The position numbers and the translations under genes were made by a program. From contig NZ_JAFCKJ010000004.1 of the NCBI RefSeq assembly GCF_018130465.1, forward strand, positions 186,001-250,000: a DNA stretch of 64,000 nt, read 5' to 3'. Of this stretch, positions 1 to 9,884 are shown piece by piece; within the stretch, counting starts at the first letter, position 1, and every line of letters begins with the position of its first letter. Under the pieces are notes generated by a model, which saw only the letters and a program-made list of their open reading frames with translations, had not been told where the DNA came from and did no database searches. The stretch comes from Bradyrhizobium canariense. Lineage in GTDB: Bacteria > Pseudomonadota > Alphaproteobacteria > Rhizobiales > Xanthobacteraceae.

Positions 1-238
1 TGATATCGGCAAGTGAAATCCTGGTAATGCCCGACACGTTCACGTCGGAGGCGATGTGCAGCTTGACGTCCTCGCCGCTGCGCGCCTTGACCTGCATCGT
101 GTCACCATTGACGCTTTCGATCGTGCCGCGCACGCGCGTCGGCACCGGCGCCCTTTGCGCAAGTGCCGAGAGGGTCGAGACGGCCACCATCGCGACAGCG
201 ATAAGTGGACGTGTGAAAGTTGCGCGTTGAACAGACAT
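1..238 (-). CDS. Putative secreted protein, 3' end cut by window edge
   Basis: Reading begins with ATG at 238 (minus) after GGAGA five bases upstream. The visible 79 residues start with a signal peptide (MSVQRATFTRPLIAVAMVAV..., cleavage probably after SALA), followed by a short beta-rich stretch containing RVRGTIESVNGDTMQVKARS and a GEDVKLHIASDV segment. This resembles small periplasmic proteins with an OB-like fold that bind or report on metal or ligand, but no family can be fixed from the fragment. It lies 66 bases downstream of aroE on the same strand. The gene continues beyond base 1. Confidence 0.7.
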   Translation of the reverse strand, partial: MSVQRATFTRPLIAVAMVAVSTLSALAQRAPVPTRVRGTIESVNGDTMQVKARSGEDVKLHIASDVNVSGITRISLADI

Positions 239-303
239 GATGGTCTCCGATTGTCCCTATTGCCCTTACGGACATAGAACTCCGGAGGTTACGCGCTATT
301 CTC

Positions 304-1143
304 TCAAGTCTTTGTGAGATCGGCCTCGACCAGCGCACGCAGCTCGGCCGTGACCTGCGGCCGCTGGCCGAACCACAGCTCGAAGCCGCGGACCGCCTGA
401 TGCAGCAGCATGCCGAGCCCGTCGGCGGTCTTCAGCCCACGCGCCTTTGCAGCCGCCAGCAGCGGTGTCACCAGCGGGACATAGACGAGATCGGCGACCA
501 CCGCGCCATCCGGCAGGTGCGCGACGTCGACGTCGAGTGAAGGCTGACCGTGCATGCCCAGCGAGGTCGTGTTCACGAGAAATTTTACGCGCGGCAGGAC
601 GTCGTCGATCCCGTCCCACGCAACAGGATGCACGTTCGGCCCGAACTGCCTTGCAAGCATCTCGGCCCGGGCGATGGTGCGGTTGGCAAGATGGATGCGC
701 TTGATGCCGCGTTCGAGCAGCCCGAACACGATTGCGCGCGAGGAGCCGCCGGCGCCCAGCACCAACGCCTCTTCGGCGCCGTCCCAGCCGGGCGCGCTGG
801 CATCGAGATTGCCGATAAAGCCCTCGACGTCGGTGTTGGTCGAGCGCAGTTCGCCGTCCGCAAACCACAGCGTGTTGGCCGCACCGATCGCCCGCGCGCG
901 GGCATCGGGCGTCGACAGCGCCAGCACGCCTTCCTTGTGCGGGATGGTGACGTTGGCGCCGACGAAGCCGCGCAGCGACAGCCGCAGCACGAAGTCGCGC
1001 AAATTATCGGGCGGAACCGCCTCGATGACATAGCCGCCCGCGATCCCGAGCGTGCGCAGCCAGTAATGATGGATCAGCGGCGAGCGCGAATGCGCGGCCG
1101 GCCATCCGATCAGACAGGCTGCGGGAGCCTTGGTCACGGTCAT
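304..1143 (-). CDS. aroE: Shikimate dehydrogenase AroE
   Basis: NADP-dependent reduction of 3-dehydroshikimate to shikimate, fourth step of the chorismate pathway, cytosolic. The 279-residue protein has the family's usual length. Visible motifs are the substrate-binding HSRSPLIH near the N-terminus, PHKEG carrying the catalytic Lys, GAANTL and NTDVEGF (Asn and catalytic Asp), the glycine-rich nucleotide site VLGAGGSSRA, and the C-terminal LLHQAV. The reading frame extends 20 codons further upstream, but ATG 1143 gives the conserved N-terminus and sits next to a purine-rich GGGGGAAGG. It stands apart from the maf and coaE neighbours it often has in this group, so a second aroE elsewhere is possible. 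Confidence 0.93.
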   Translation of the reverse strand: MTVTKAPAACLIGWPAAHSRSPLIHHYWLRTLGIAGGYVIEAVPPDNLRDFVLRLSLRGFVGANVTIPHKEGVLALSTPDARARAIGAANTLWFADGELRSTNTDVEGFIGNLDASAPGWDGAEEALVLGAGGSSRAIVFGLLERGIKRIHLANRTIARAEMLARQFGPNVHPVAWDGIDDVLPRVKFLVNTTSLGMHGQPSLDVDVAHLPDGAVVADLVYVPLVTPLLAAAKARGLKTADGLGMLLHQAVRGFELWFGQRPQVTAELRALVEADLTKT

Positions 1144-1230
1144 CCTTCCCCCGGATCGTTTCGGAGGCGATCCATTTCGCGTCCCGCGGGCTCTGTCAAG
1201 CACACAGGCCGCCTCGGGAAGGGCGCGGCG

Positions 1231-2985
1231 CTAGGTCGTGCCCGCGTCGTCGCCCGCGGACTGTGCCGCGTGACCCTTGATGTCGGCGACGGCGCGCGCG
1301 ATGGTCTCGCGATAACGGGCACGCGGCGGCGTGACGCCATGGGTGAGCAGCGCGCGGCGAACCGCAGGCGATGCCCCCGTGATGAACAGCCGGATGCCCT
1401 GGCGGTGGGCCTTGGCGGCGACGCGGCCAAGCACGTTGGCCGCCGTCGAATCCAGGAACGGCACCGCGGCGAAATCGACCACGAATCCCTTGCGCTTGTC
1501 GGCGATGCCGTCGAGCACGCTGCCGATCGCCGAGGCCGCGCCGAAGAAGAACGCGCCGGTGATGCGATAGACCAGCACGTCGCGATCGACCGCGAGTGCG
1601 GGGTCGTAGGGCACGCGCTCGCCATTGCCGTCATCGGGCCGATCATCGGCCACCAGCGGCGAACGTTCCTCGATGCCCGTCGTTTCCGCCATGCGATGGA
1701 TGAACAGCACCGCGCCAAGCGCGAAGCCGACCAGAATGCCTTCGGTCAGATCGCGGAAGATGGTGAGCAGGAAGGTTGCGAGCAGCACGACGGCATCGCC
1801 CCATGACGAGCGCAAGAGCGTCGCGAATTCGTGCTTTTCCGCCATGGTCCAAGCCACCACGACGAGCACGGCGGCGAGCGCGGCCAGCGGGATGTAGCTC
1901 GCGAGCGGCGCTGCGATCAGCATGAACAGCAGCAGGAAGACCGAATGCAGCATGCCCGCGAGCGGCCCCCGCGCGCCGGCGCGGATGTTGGTCGCGGTGC
2001 GCGCGATCAGCCCGGTGACGCAAATGCCGCCGAACAGCGCTGCGCCGACATTGGCGGCGCCTTGCGCCACCAGCTCGCAATTGGAGCGGTGACGGCGTCC
2101 GGTCATGCCGTCGGCCACCACCGCCGACAGCAGCGATTCGATGGCGGCGAGCAGCGCGAAGGAGATCGCATCCGGCAGCACGGCGGTCGCCTTCGCCAGC
2201 GAGAACGCAGGCAAGGCCGGCGAGGGCAGTTCGCGCGGAATGCCGCCGAAGCGCGATCCGACGGTCTCGACCGGCAGCGACAGCACGGCACATGCGACCG
2301 CCGCCAGCACGACCGCGATCAGGATGCCCGGCCAGGACGGCAGCCAGCGTCGCATGCCGGCGATGATGGCAATGCTGACGATCGCGACCGCGACGGCCGA
2401 CGGATTGACGGTGTGCAGCCCCCCGGCGAGCGCGGCGAGTTTCGGGACGAATTCGCTCGGCTCCTTCGCGACGAGTGTGATCCCGCCGAGATCGCGCAGC
2501 TGGCTGGCGAAGATGATGACGGCGATGCCGGCCGTGAAGCCGACCGTCACCGGATACGGAATGAACTTGATATAGGTGCCGATCCGCAGGAAGCCCGCGG
2601 CGATCAGGAACAGGCCCGCCATCAGCGTGGCGAGGACCACGCCGTCAACCCCGTGACGGTCGGCGGTCGCCGCAACCAGCACAATGAAGGCGCCGGCCGG
2701 TCCGCCGATCTGGAACCGGCTGCCGCCGAGCAGTGACCCAATGAAGCCGCCGACAACAGCGGTGTAGAGTCCGCGGTCCGGCGTCACGCCCGAGGCGATC
2801 GCGATCGCCATCGACAACGGCAGCGCGACGATCGCAACAGTGAGACCTGCAAAGACGTCGGCGCGGAAATCCGCAAGGCCATAGCCCTCGCGCCACACCG
2901 TCACGAGCTTTGGCAGATAGAGTTCGGTGAAGGTCGGCCGACGAAGCTGATGCAGCTTGCCTGCGTGTTCGCCTGTGATGCTCAT
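1231..2985 (-). CDS. SulP-family inorganic anion transporter with STAS domain
   Basis: Integral inner-membrane permease of the SLC26/SulP family, 584 residues, probably moving sulfate, bicarbonate or another anion with Na+ or H+. The N-terminal membrane core starts at about residue 40 with the family signature around GLTVAIVALPLSMAIAIA and RGLYTAVVGGFIGSLLGGS, followed by many hydrophobic helices. The last ~110 residues form a cytoplasmic STAS domain (FFFGAASAIG, VVDFAAVPFLDSTAANVL). ATG 2985 is chosen because a GGAG lies ten bases upstream; an ATG seven codons earlier (3006) is an alternative. It follows the small HTH gene on the same strand, and the 89-base gap suggests cotranscription. The substrate cannot be read from sequence. 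Confidence 0.9.
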   Translation of the reverse strand: MSITGEHAGKLHQLRRPTFTELYLPKLVTVWREGYGLADFRADVFAGLTVAIVALPLSMAIAIASGVTPDRGLYTAVVGGFIGSLLGGSRFQIGGPAGAFIVLVAATADRHGVDGVVLATLMAGLFLIAAGFLRIGTYIKFIPYPVTVGFTAGIAVIIFASQLRDLGGITLVAKEPSEFVPKLAALAGGLHTVNPSAVAVAIVSIAIIAGMRRWLPSWPGILIAVVLAAVACAVLSLPVETVGSRFGGIPRELPSPALPAFSLAKATAVLPDAISFALLAAIESLLSAVVADGMTGRRHRSNCELVAQGAANVGAALFGGICVTGLIARTATNIRAGARGPLAGMLHSVFLLLFMLIAAPLASYIPLAALAAVLVVVAWTMAEKHEFATLLRSSWGDAVVLLATFLLTIFRDLTEGILVGFALGAVLFIHRMAETTGIEERSPLVADDRPDDGNGERVPYDPALAVDRDVLVYRITGAFFFGAASAIGSVLDGIADKRKGFVVDFAAVPFLDSTAANVLGRVAAKAHRQGIRLFITGASPAVRRALLTHGVTPPRARYRETIARAVADIKGHAAQSAGDDAGTT

Positions 2986-3074
2986 GCCCACAACGCTCCG
3001 ATGCATCGTGCGGCCGCGTATTGGGCGCGACGGTGCGTTAGTTAGATCTGCTCCCGAGCATGATCATTGCGGGA

Positions 3075-3347
3075 TCACGCTCCCATCCGACGCGGCGACC
3101 CCGGCTCTTTGAGCCGAACGCCACGCCCACCGCCTTCGCTGCGCGCCTGTTCGCCGATCAGTTCGACGCCGGCCCGCTCGAACGCCTCGACCACCTTCAT
3201 CAAGGTCTCGACCACGCCACGAACATTGCCGGTGCTGGCCTCCATCCGCTGAATGGTCGGCAGCGAGACGCCTGCGAGCTCCGCCAAGGCCCTCTGGTCA
3301 ATGCCGAGCAGCGCGCGCGCTGCCCGCATTTGGAACGACGTGATCAC
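3075..3347 (-). CDS. Small XRE-type helix-turn-helix regulator
   Basis: A 90-residue DNA-binding protein. A Cro/CI-type HTH occupies roughly residues 8-45 (ARALLGIDQRALAELAGVS, then TIQRMEAS as recognition helix), followed by a helix resembling those in antitoxin-like and SulP-linked XRE proteins (VVETLMKVVEAFERAGVELI). The start is GTG at 3347, preceded by GAGG at five bases; ATG at codon 7 is an alternative. It precedes the SulP gene on the same strand. Two palindromes lie 30-67 bases upstream of its start, so autoregulation and control of the transporter are likely (inference). Confidence 0.85.
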   Translation of the reverse strand: MITSFQMRAARALLGIDQRALAELAGVSLPTIQRMEASTGNVRGVVETLMKVVEAFERAGVELIGEQARSEGGGRGVRLKEPGSPRRMGA

Positions 3348-3377
3348 CTTGGCCTCACGTATGAGAGATTATAAGTG

Positions 3378-3414
3378 ATGTCTTGGACATATACAATGAT
3401 GTAAAATACATCAT
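3378..3414. promoter_or_regulatory. Paired palindromic operators upstream of the HTH-SulP unit
   Basis: Two perfect palindromes sit in an unusually AT-rich stretch. ATGTC-TTG-GACAT covers 3378-3390, and ATGATGTA-AAA-TACATCAT covers 3396-3414. They lie 30-67 bases before the GTG of the HTH gene, where a promoter is expected. Spacing of about 21 bases between centres would put two dimers on the same DNA face. Confidence 0.6.
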
Positions 3415-3539
3415 TTTGAGGCGAGCGCAAGGGGGTGCCCATCAGTCTCCTCCGTCATTGCGAGGAGCTCTTGCGACGAAGCAATTACGGTGGGGAGGAG
3501 GCTGCGTGAGTTCAACTTTCAGCGTGACCGCGGAGGCGG

Positions 3540-3590
3540 CCCCTCACCCAACCCTCTCCCCGTGAAGAACGGGGAGAGGGAGTGAGAGAG
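3540..3590. repeat. REP-like intergenic palindrome (CTCTCCCCG family)
   Basis: Imperfect inverted repeat built from CCCTCTCCCCGT and ACGGGGAGAGGG, flanked by the CCCTCACCC and AGTGAGAGAG tags seen at other loci here (6409, 26988, 38486, 46213, 46978). It lies between the convergent-facing end of the EF-G-like gene and the HTH promoter. Such elements may act in transcription attenuation or mRNA 3'-end protection. The remaining bases between 3415 and 3618 hold a second repeat fragment (GTCATTGCGAGGAG, around 3453) and no gene. Confidence 0.7.
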
Positions 3591-3618
3591 CGATGCGTCC
3601 CTTAGCGCGCGAAGCCGA

Positions 3619-5667
3619 TCACGCCGCGTGTTGATGCGCTGCGATGATCTGGTCGGCGGCGCGCCCCGTGACTTCGGCCATGTGGTCGAACTGCCGGGTG
3701 AAGCTGCCGGCGCCGGCCGTGGCCGAGCGCAGTTCGACGATCAATTCGCCGATCTCGGCTTCCGGCATCATGGCGCGGACACAGTCCCATCCGCTCCAGC
3801 CGTCGCGGGTGTCGAAGCCGAGGATCTGGCCGCGCCGCGCCGACAGGATCGCGTTGATCTTGGCGGTGGCGTCAGTCGGGCAGACGATCTCGACCACGTG
3901 GATCGGCTCCAGCAACACCGACTGGCATAGCGGCAGGCCTTCGTTGAGCCCGACCCGCGCCGCCGTGCGGAAGGCGAGGTCGGAGGAATCGACGCTGTGA
4001 TAGGAGCCGTCGGTCAGCGTCACCTGCAAATCGGTGACCGGGAAACCGAGTGGGCCGCGTGCGAGCCCGTCGACGACGCCCTCTTCCACCGCGCCGATGT
4101 AGTTGCGCGGCACCGCGCCGCCGACCACCTTCTCGGCGAACTTGAAGCCGTCGCCGCGCGGCAGCGGCCTGATGTCGAGCACGACATCGCCGAACTGGCC
4201 ATGGCCGCCGGACTGCTTCTTGTGGCGGCCGCGCTGGACGATCGGCTTGCGGATGGTTTCCTGATAGCCGATCGCGGGGGGATGCGAGGCGACCTTGACG
4301 CCGAAACGGTCGCGCAGCCGCTCGCTCGCGACGCGCAAGTGCATCTCGCCCTGCCCCCACAGCACGGTGTCGTGGGTCTGGGCGTTCATCACGAAGACGA
4401 GCGAGGGATCCTCCTCGTGCAGCCGCGTCAGCGCCTGGCCGAGCTTGACGTCGTCCTTGCGGTCGGTGGCCGCAACCGAGATCGCGAGCACGGGCGGCGT
4501 GGGTTCTGCGGTGGCGAGCGCCGCCGGCTGGGTCTTGCCGTTCGAGACCGTGTCGCCGGTCTTGATCGGGTCGAGCTTGGCGAGCGCCACCGTGTCGCCG
4601 GCTTCCGCCGCGGCACGCTTGGTGTCGTAGGCCCCGGTGACGGCGAGGATGCCGGAGATGCGGCTGGCCCCGCCGGAGGAGGATTGCAGCGTGGCACCGT
4701 CGTCGAGATGGCCGGCGAGCATCCGCGTGAGCGACAGCTTTCCGCCGTGCTGCGAATGCAGCGTCTTGAAGACGAAGCCGAGGGCGTCCCTGGTTTCGGG
4801 AACGCCGAGACGTTTTGCGGTCTCCGCGATACCGGGCGCCTCGTGGCGCAACGCTTTCATCAAACGCAGCACGCCGTTTTCGCGTGCGGCGGCGCCCAGC
4901 AGCACGGGGCAGATCAGCCCGTCGCGCAATTCGCGGGCGAGATCGTCGAACACGGCATCGCGCGGCGGCTGGATGTCCTCGAGCAGCTGCTCCATCAGCG
5001 CATCGTCGTGATCGGCGAGCTTCTCCAGCATCGAGAAGCGGGCCTCCTTCTCGCGATCGAGATCGCCGCCTTCGAGCGCAACCACTTCGGAAGCCTTGTG
5101 CTCGCGGTAGATGAACGCGCGCTCCAGCGCGAGATCGACGAAGCCCTCGATCAGCTCGTCCTTCCAGATCGGGATCTGGCGCAGCACCAGCGGCACGCGC
5201 GAGGCGGGCTGGAGCATCTCAAGCGTCTCGCGGATGCGCTTGTTGGCGCGATCGATCTTGTTGAGGAACAGGAAACGCGGAATCTTCAGCTCCTCCAGCT
5301 CGCGCAGAATGATCTGAAGCTGCGGCAGCTTCTTCTCGTCGGCTTCGCAGACCACGATTGCGGCGTCGACCGCAGGCAGCGCGGCGCGCATGTCGTGGGC
5401 AAATTCGACGGAACCGGGACAATCGAGGAAGGTGTAGCTGTCGCCCATGAAACTCGTGGTGACGGCAGTCAGGCCGACGGTCATCTTGTGATGACGGGCC
5501 TCTGGCGTTGCGTCGCCGACGGAGGTTCCGGCATCGACGCTGCCGGCGCGCGGGATTGTGCCCGTTCGCGCCAGGATTGCTTCGAGAAGTGTGGTTTTAC
5601 CGCTTTGGAAAGGGCCCACCAGCGCAATGCACCGTGGACCTCGGGGACTTCTGACGTCTTGTCCCAT
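3619..5667 (-). CDS. Elongation factor G-like GTPase (EF-G paralogue)
   Basis: A 682-residue translational GTPase with the EF-G domain order (G domain, II, III, IV, V). The P-loop is GPFQSGKT at residues 18-25, G3 is DCPG (82-85) instead of the usual DTPG, and G4 is NKID. The switch I region reads EARHHKMTV rather than the RGITI of canonical EF-G, marking it as the divergent EF-G-like family that coexists with a true fusA. It has a full-length C-terminal half (GHGQFGDVVLDI, NYIGAVEEGV). ATG 5667 has an AAGGAGG ribosome site, so the upstream in-frame ATG at 5748 is not used. Its role may be in ribosome rescue, recycling or stress translation; none is shown here. Confidence 0.85.
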   Translation of the reverse strand: MGQDVRSPRGPRCIALVGPFQSGKTTLLEAILARTGTIPRAGSVDAGTSVGDATPEARHHKMTVGLTAVTTSFMGDSYTFLDCPGSVEFAHDMRAALPAVDAAIVVCEADEKKLPQLQIILRELEELKIPRFLFLNKIDRANKRIRETLEMLQPASRVPLVLRQIPIWKDELIEGFVDLALERAFIYREHKASEVVALEGGDLDREKEARFSMLEKLADHDDALMEQLLEDIQPPRDAVFDDLARELRDGLICPVLLGAAARENGVLRLMKALRHEAPGIAETAKRLGVPETRDALGFVFKTLHSQHGGKLSLTRMLAGHLDDGATLQSSSGGASRISGILAVTGAYDTKRAAAEAGDTVALAKLDPIKTGDTVSNGKTQPAALATAEPTPPVLAISVAATDRKDDVKLGQALTRLHEEDPSLVFVMNAQTHDTVLWGQGEMHLRVASERLRDRFGVKVASHPPAIGYQETIRKPIVQRGRHKKQSGGHGQFGDVVLDIRPLPRGDGFKFAEKVVGGAVPRNYIGAVEEGVVDGLARGPLGFPVTDLQVTLTDGSYHSVDSSDLAFRTAARVGLNEGLPLCQSVLLEPIHVVEIVCPTDATAKINAILSARRGQILGFDTRDGWSGWDCVRAMMPEAEIGELIVELRSATAGAGSFTRQFDHMAEVTGRAADQIIAAHQHAA

Positions 5668-5803
5668 TCGCCGCCTCCTTGGTGTGGAGCTCGGCCCATG
5701 ATTGGGTCGGCAAAGGCCAATGCTCTGCCCGTCCCCGAGATTTGGCAAGCGTCAAACGTCGCTGCGGTGCGTCGTCGGCGAGCGCTTCGGCTGGCGCCCG
5801 ATC

Positions 5804-6283
5804 TTAACGGCCGGGGCGAAGTTCCAGGCTCTCGAGGCCGGCGGCGACGCTGAGGCCGACCTGGCCCTGCACGCTGAGCGGCTGAAGCGCGATCGAATTG
5901 TTGGAGCCACCGACCAGCACGTTGCCGCCAAGGCCGACGCCGACGGAGGCGCTGCCCTGCGCACCGGCGTAGTTGCCAGCGAGGTCGCCCGGTCCGAGCC
6001 GGTTCACCGGTGCGAACACACCCCAGGCGAGTGCCGTTTCCTGGGTGATGCCGAGATCAAGGCCGACCTTGCGGATGGTCGCGACGTAACGGTCGTCCGG
6101 CAAACCATCGACCCGCAGCACGCAGCCGAGATTGGTCACCGAGCCAACGATGAAGCCGACACTGGCGCCGCCGCGGCATTCGAGCACGCCCACCTGCACC
6201 ATCCGCGACTGCGCGCTGGCGCCCGCAACGGAGGCAACGAGGCTCGCAACGGCGAGTCCGGCGAGGAGGAGTGAACGGCGCAT
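5804..6283 (-). CDS. DUF992 family secreted protein
   Basis: A 159-residue protein with a clear signal peptide (MRRSLLLAGLAVASLVASVAG, cleavage after ASAQ). The mature part shows the DUF992 pattern: VGVLECRGGASVGFIVGSV near the N-terminus, a second cysteine in NLGCVLR, ALAWGVFAP in the middle and a glycine-rich end (GSASVGVGLGGNVLVGGS). The two cysteines could form a periplasmic disulfide. ATG 6283 has GGAGA six bases upstream. The family is widespread in Rhizobiales with no known function. Confidence 0.85.
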   Translation of the reverse strand: MRRSLLLAGLAVASLVASVAGASAQSRMVQVGVLECRGGASVGFIVGSVTNLGCVLRVDGLPDDRYVATIRKVGLDLGITQETALAWGVFAPVNRLGPGDLAGNYAGAQGSASVGVGLGGNVLVGGSNNSIALQPLSVQGQVGLSVAAGLESLELRPGR

Positions 6284-6408
6284 GAATATCTCCGGCGATG
6301 AATGTGATGCGAGCAGACAGGGCGCACTACCCGTGACGCGCGATGGTCTATGCCACAAGAGTTCTGTGCGTGCCAGATCGAACACGTCTAAAACCGAGTT
6401 CGCGGAGA

Positions 6409-6597
6409 GAGCTCTCACCCCACGCTCTCAGGGCGAGCTCTGCTCGTCCCGACCCCGTAAGAACGGGGCGAGGGAGTGAGAGAGCCCTGCGTCCCTCACG
6501 ATGCGGTGCTGCTCAACCTCTCCCCGCCCTTCTGCGGGGAGAGGTCGGATTGCCGCGGCGATGCGCAGCATCGTCTGGCGCAATCCGGTGAGGGGCA
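6409..6597. repeat. Two adjacent REP-like palindromic elements
   Basis: The first element (about 6409-6484) has CTCTCACCCCACGCTCTCAG and ACGGGGCGAGGGAGTGAG. The second (6515-6597) has CCTCTCCCCGCCC and GCGGGGAGAGG, then an internal inverted pair GGATTGCCGCGGCGATGC / GCGCAATCC. Together with the terminator that follows, these fill the gap between the DUF992 gene and the aminotransferase. No gene is visible in 6284-6656. Confidence 0.65.
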
Positions 6598-6656
6598 GGG
6601 CAGGACACTGACCACGGCAAAAGTCGATCCGACTCAGCACGACCTAGGCACAAATA

Positions 6657-6682
6657 AAAAGGCCCGCCGAAGCGGGCCTTTT
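6657..6682 (-). terminator. Rho-independent terminator of the aminotransferase gene
   Basis: Stem GGCCCGC (6661-6667) with loop CGAA and GCGGGCC (6672-6678). On the minus strand the hairpin is followed by a run of five T residues (A-run 6656-6660 on plus). It lies 20 bases after the stop of the gene at 6703. A T-run also exists on the plus side, so it may work in both directions. Confidence 0.9.
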
Positions 6683-6702
6683 CGATTCCTGTCGCGACAG
6701 GC

Positions 6703-8540
<1,838 letters not shown>

Positions 8541-9191
8541 ATGTACAAGCTCTATTCGATGCAACGCTCGGGCAACAGCTACAAGGTCCGCCTTGCGCTG
8601 GCGCTACTGAACTTGCCTTACGAAGCCATCGAGGTGGACATTTTGCGCGGCGAGAGCCGCACCCCGGACTTCCTGGCCAAGAACCCGTCCGGTCAGGTGC
8701 CGCTGCTCGAGGTCGGCGACGATCGCTATCTCGCCGAGTCCAACGCCATCCTCTGGTATGTTGCCGTCGGCACGCCGCTCGCGCCGGAGAACCGCATCGA
8801 TCGCGCCGACGCGCTGCAATGGATGTTCTTCGAGCAGCACGCGCTGGAGCCGAACATCGGCGCGGCCTATTTCTGGCTGTCGCTGGTGAGGGGCGGCCGC
8901 GACCTCCAGACTCATTCGCTGGAGGACTGGATGGAGCGCGGCTATGGCGCGCTCCAGGTGATGGAGAATCACCTCAAGACCAACGCCTATTTCGCCGCCC
9001 GCCAGCTCACGGTCGCCGACATCGCGCTGTACGGCTACACCCACCTCGCCGAGCGCTGCGACTTCGACCTCTCGACCTTCCCGGCGATCCGGGACTGGCT
9101 GAAGCGCGTGGAAGCGGCCCCCGGCTTCGTCGCAATGGACTGGCGGCCGGCCGACATCGAGGACCCCGCCAGCATCGCCGCGGGCGCCTGA
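8541..9191 (+). CDS. Glutathione S-transferase family protein
   Basis: Cytosolic GST-fold protein of 216 residues. The thioredoxin-like N-terminal domain (residues 1-80) starts MYKLYSMQRSGNSYKVR, where Ser10 and Ser13 could activate glutathione. It includes the GSH-binding NPSGQVPLLE with its cis-Pro and the following ESNAI motif. The all-helical C-terminal domain carries LTVADIALYGY, the conserved N-capping box and Asp. The frame opens earlier (8409), but ATG 8541 gives the family N-terminus; no strong ribosome site is visible. The substrate is unknown. Confidence 0.87.
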   Translation: MYKLYSMQRSGNSYKVRLALALLNLPYEAIEVDILRGESRTPDFLAKNPSGQVPLLEVGDDRYLAESNAILWYVAVGTPLAPENRIDRADALQWMFFEQHALEPNIGAAYFWLSLVRGGRDLQTHSLEDWMERGYGALQVMENHLKTNAYFAARQLTVADIALYGYTHLAERCDFDLSTFPAIRDWLKRVEAAPGFVAMDWRPADIEDPASIAAGA

Positions 9192-9346
9192 CGGCGCCCC
9201 CCGCTCTGGCGAATAGCGGGCACAAGGCTTGCCCTTGCCGCAATCTTGCCATTTTCGGCGTGCTGGCCGCCGTAATATTGCCGATTGAAACAGTGAAATT
9301 GTTCGATGTCGCGAGTGATTCGCTCGCGCGTTGAAGGATTTAGACC

Positions 9347-9523
9347 ATGATTCGGGCGTCCGGCATGGCGGGCTTTCAAGGCCAACCCGCTACCGTTTCG
9401 TCTTCCCGGCTGACCAACGCGGTCGCGGCCTCGCTCGCCGTCGCCGCGCTCTCGCTGTGCCTGATCGTCACCCTGACGGTGCTGTCGACCAAGGCGACCA
9501 TGGCGATGGGCCTGCCGGTCTGA
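9347..9523 (+). CDS. Small single-span membrane protein (58 aa)
   Basis: ATG 9347 follows GAAGGA at eight bases and opens a 58-codon frame ending in TGA at 9521. The N-terminal 20 residues are polar, then TNAVAASLAVAALSLCLIVT and TLTVLSTKA form one hydrophobic helix, ending in MAMGLPV. The ribosome site, clean transmembrane pattern and alanine/valine codon bias support it as real. It is not recognised as a named family. Confidence 0.65.
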   Translation: MIRASGMAGFQGQPATVSSSRLTNAVAASLAVAALSLCLIVTLTVLSTKATMAMGLPV

Positions 9524-9596
9524 TTCCCGTTTCATCCTGGACCCGCCTTCAAGGCGCCGCGTGCCCCGCGCCGACCGGCATCGCGACAGGACGTCG

Positions 9597-9755
9597 ATGA
9601 AATCACCTGTGGTAGTCGTTGCAATCACCCTGACCGCGGCCATCCTCGTCGCGGCATCGCTGTTGATAGTCGTCGGCACGCGCAAGGGCCCGGGGACGTC
9701 GACGCTGAATGCGCCCGCGCTGCAACAACGCGTCCGGCATGCGCACTTGGTCTAA
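9597..9755 (+). CDS. Small single-span membrane protein (52 aa)
   Basis: ATG 9597 is preceded by AGGA at five bases. The product begins MKSPVVVVAITLTAAILVAA, an uncleaved membrane anchor or signal anchor, then has a short basic polar tail (TRKGPGTSTLNAPALQQR). It follows the 58-aa membrane protein by 73 bases on the same strand, so the two may be cotranscribed. No family is recognised. Confidence 0.6.
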   Translation: MKSPVVVVAITLTAAILVAASLLIVVGTRKGPGTSTLNAPALQQRVRHAHLV

Positions 9756-9884
9756 AATCATCCGAAAGCTTTTCGCATGAACAACAGCGCGCCTTAAGCA
9801 CACCGCGCGAAACCGCATCGCAATGGCGCAATGTTCGGCCAGTGTTGCCGCCTTACCTCGTTCGGGGAGGAGCGAGACAGGCCC

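Noticed and set aside
550-1806. 418-codon plus-strand frame across aroE and SulP
   Set aside because: Spans two real minus-strand genes and their gap; no plausible start or family.
3997-5853. 618-codon open frame on the plus strand opposite the EF-G-like gene
   Set aside because: Same antisense artefact; the opposite strand encodes an unmistakable GTPase.
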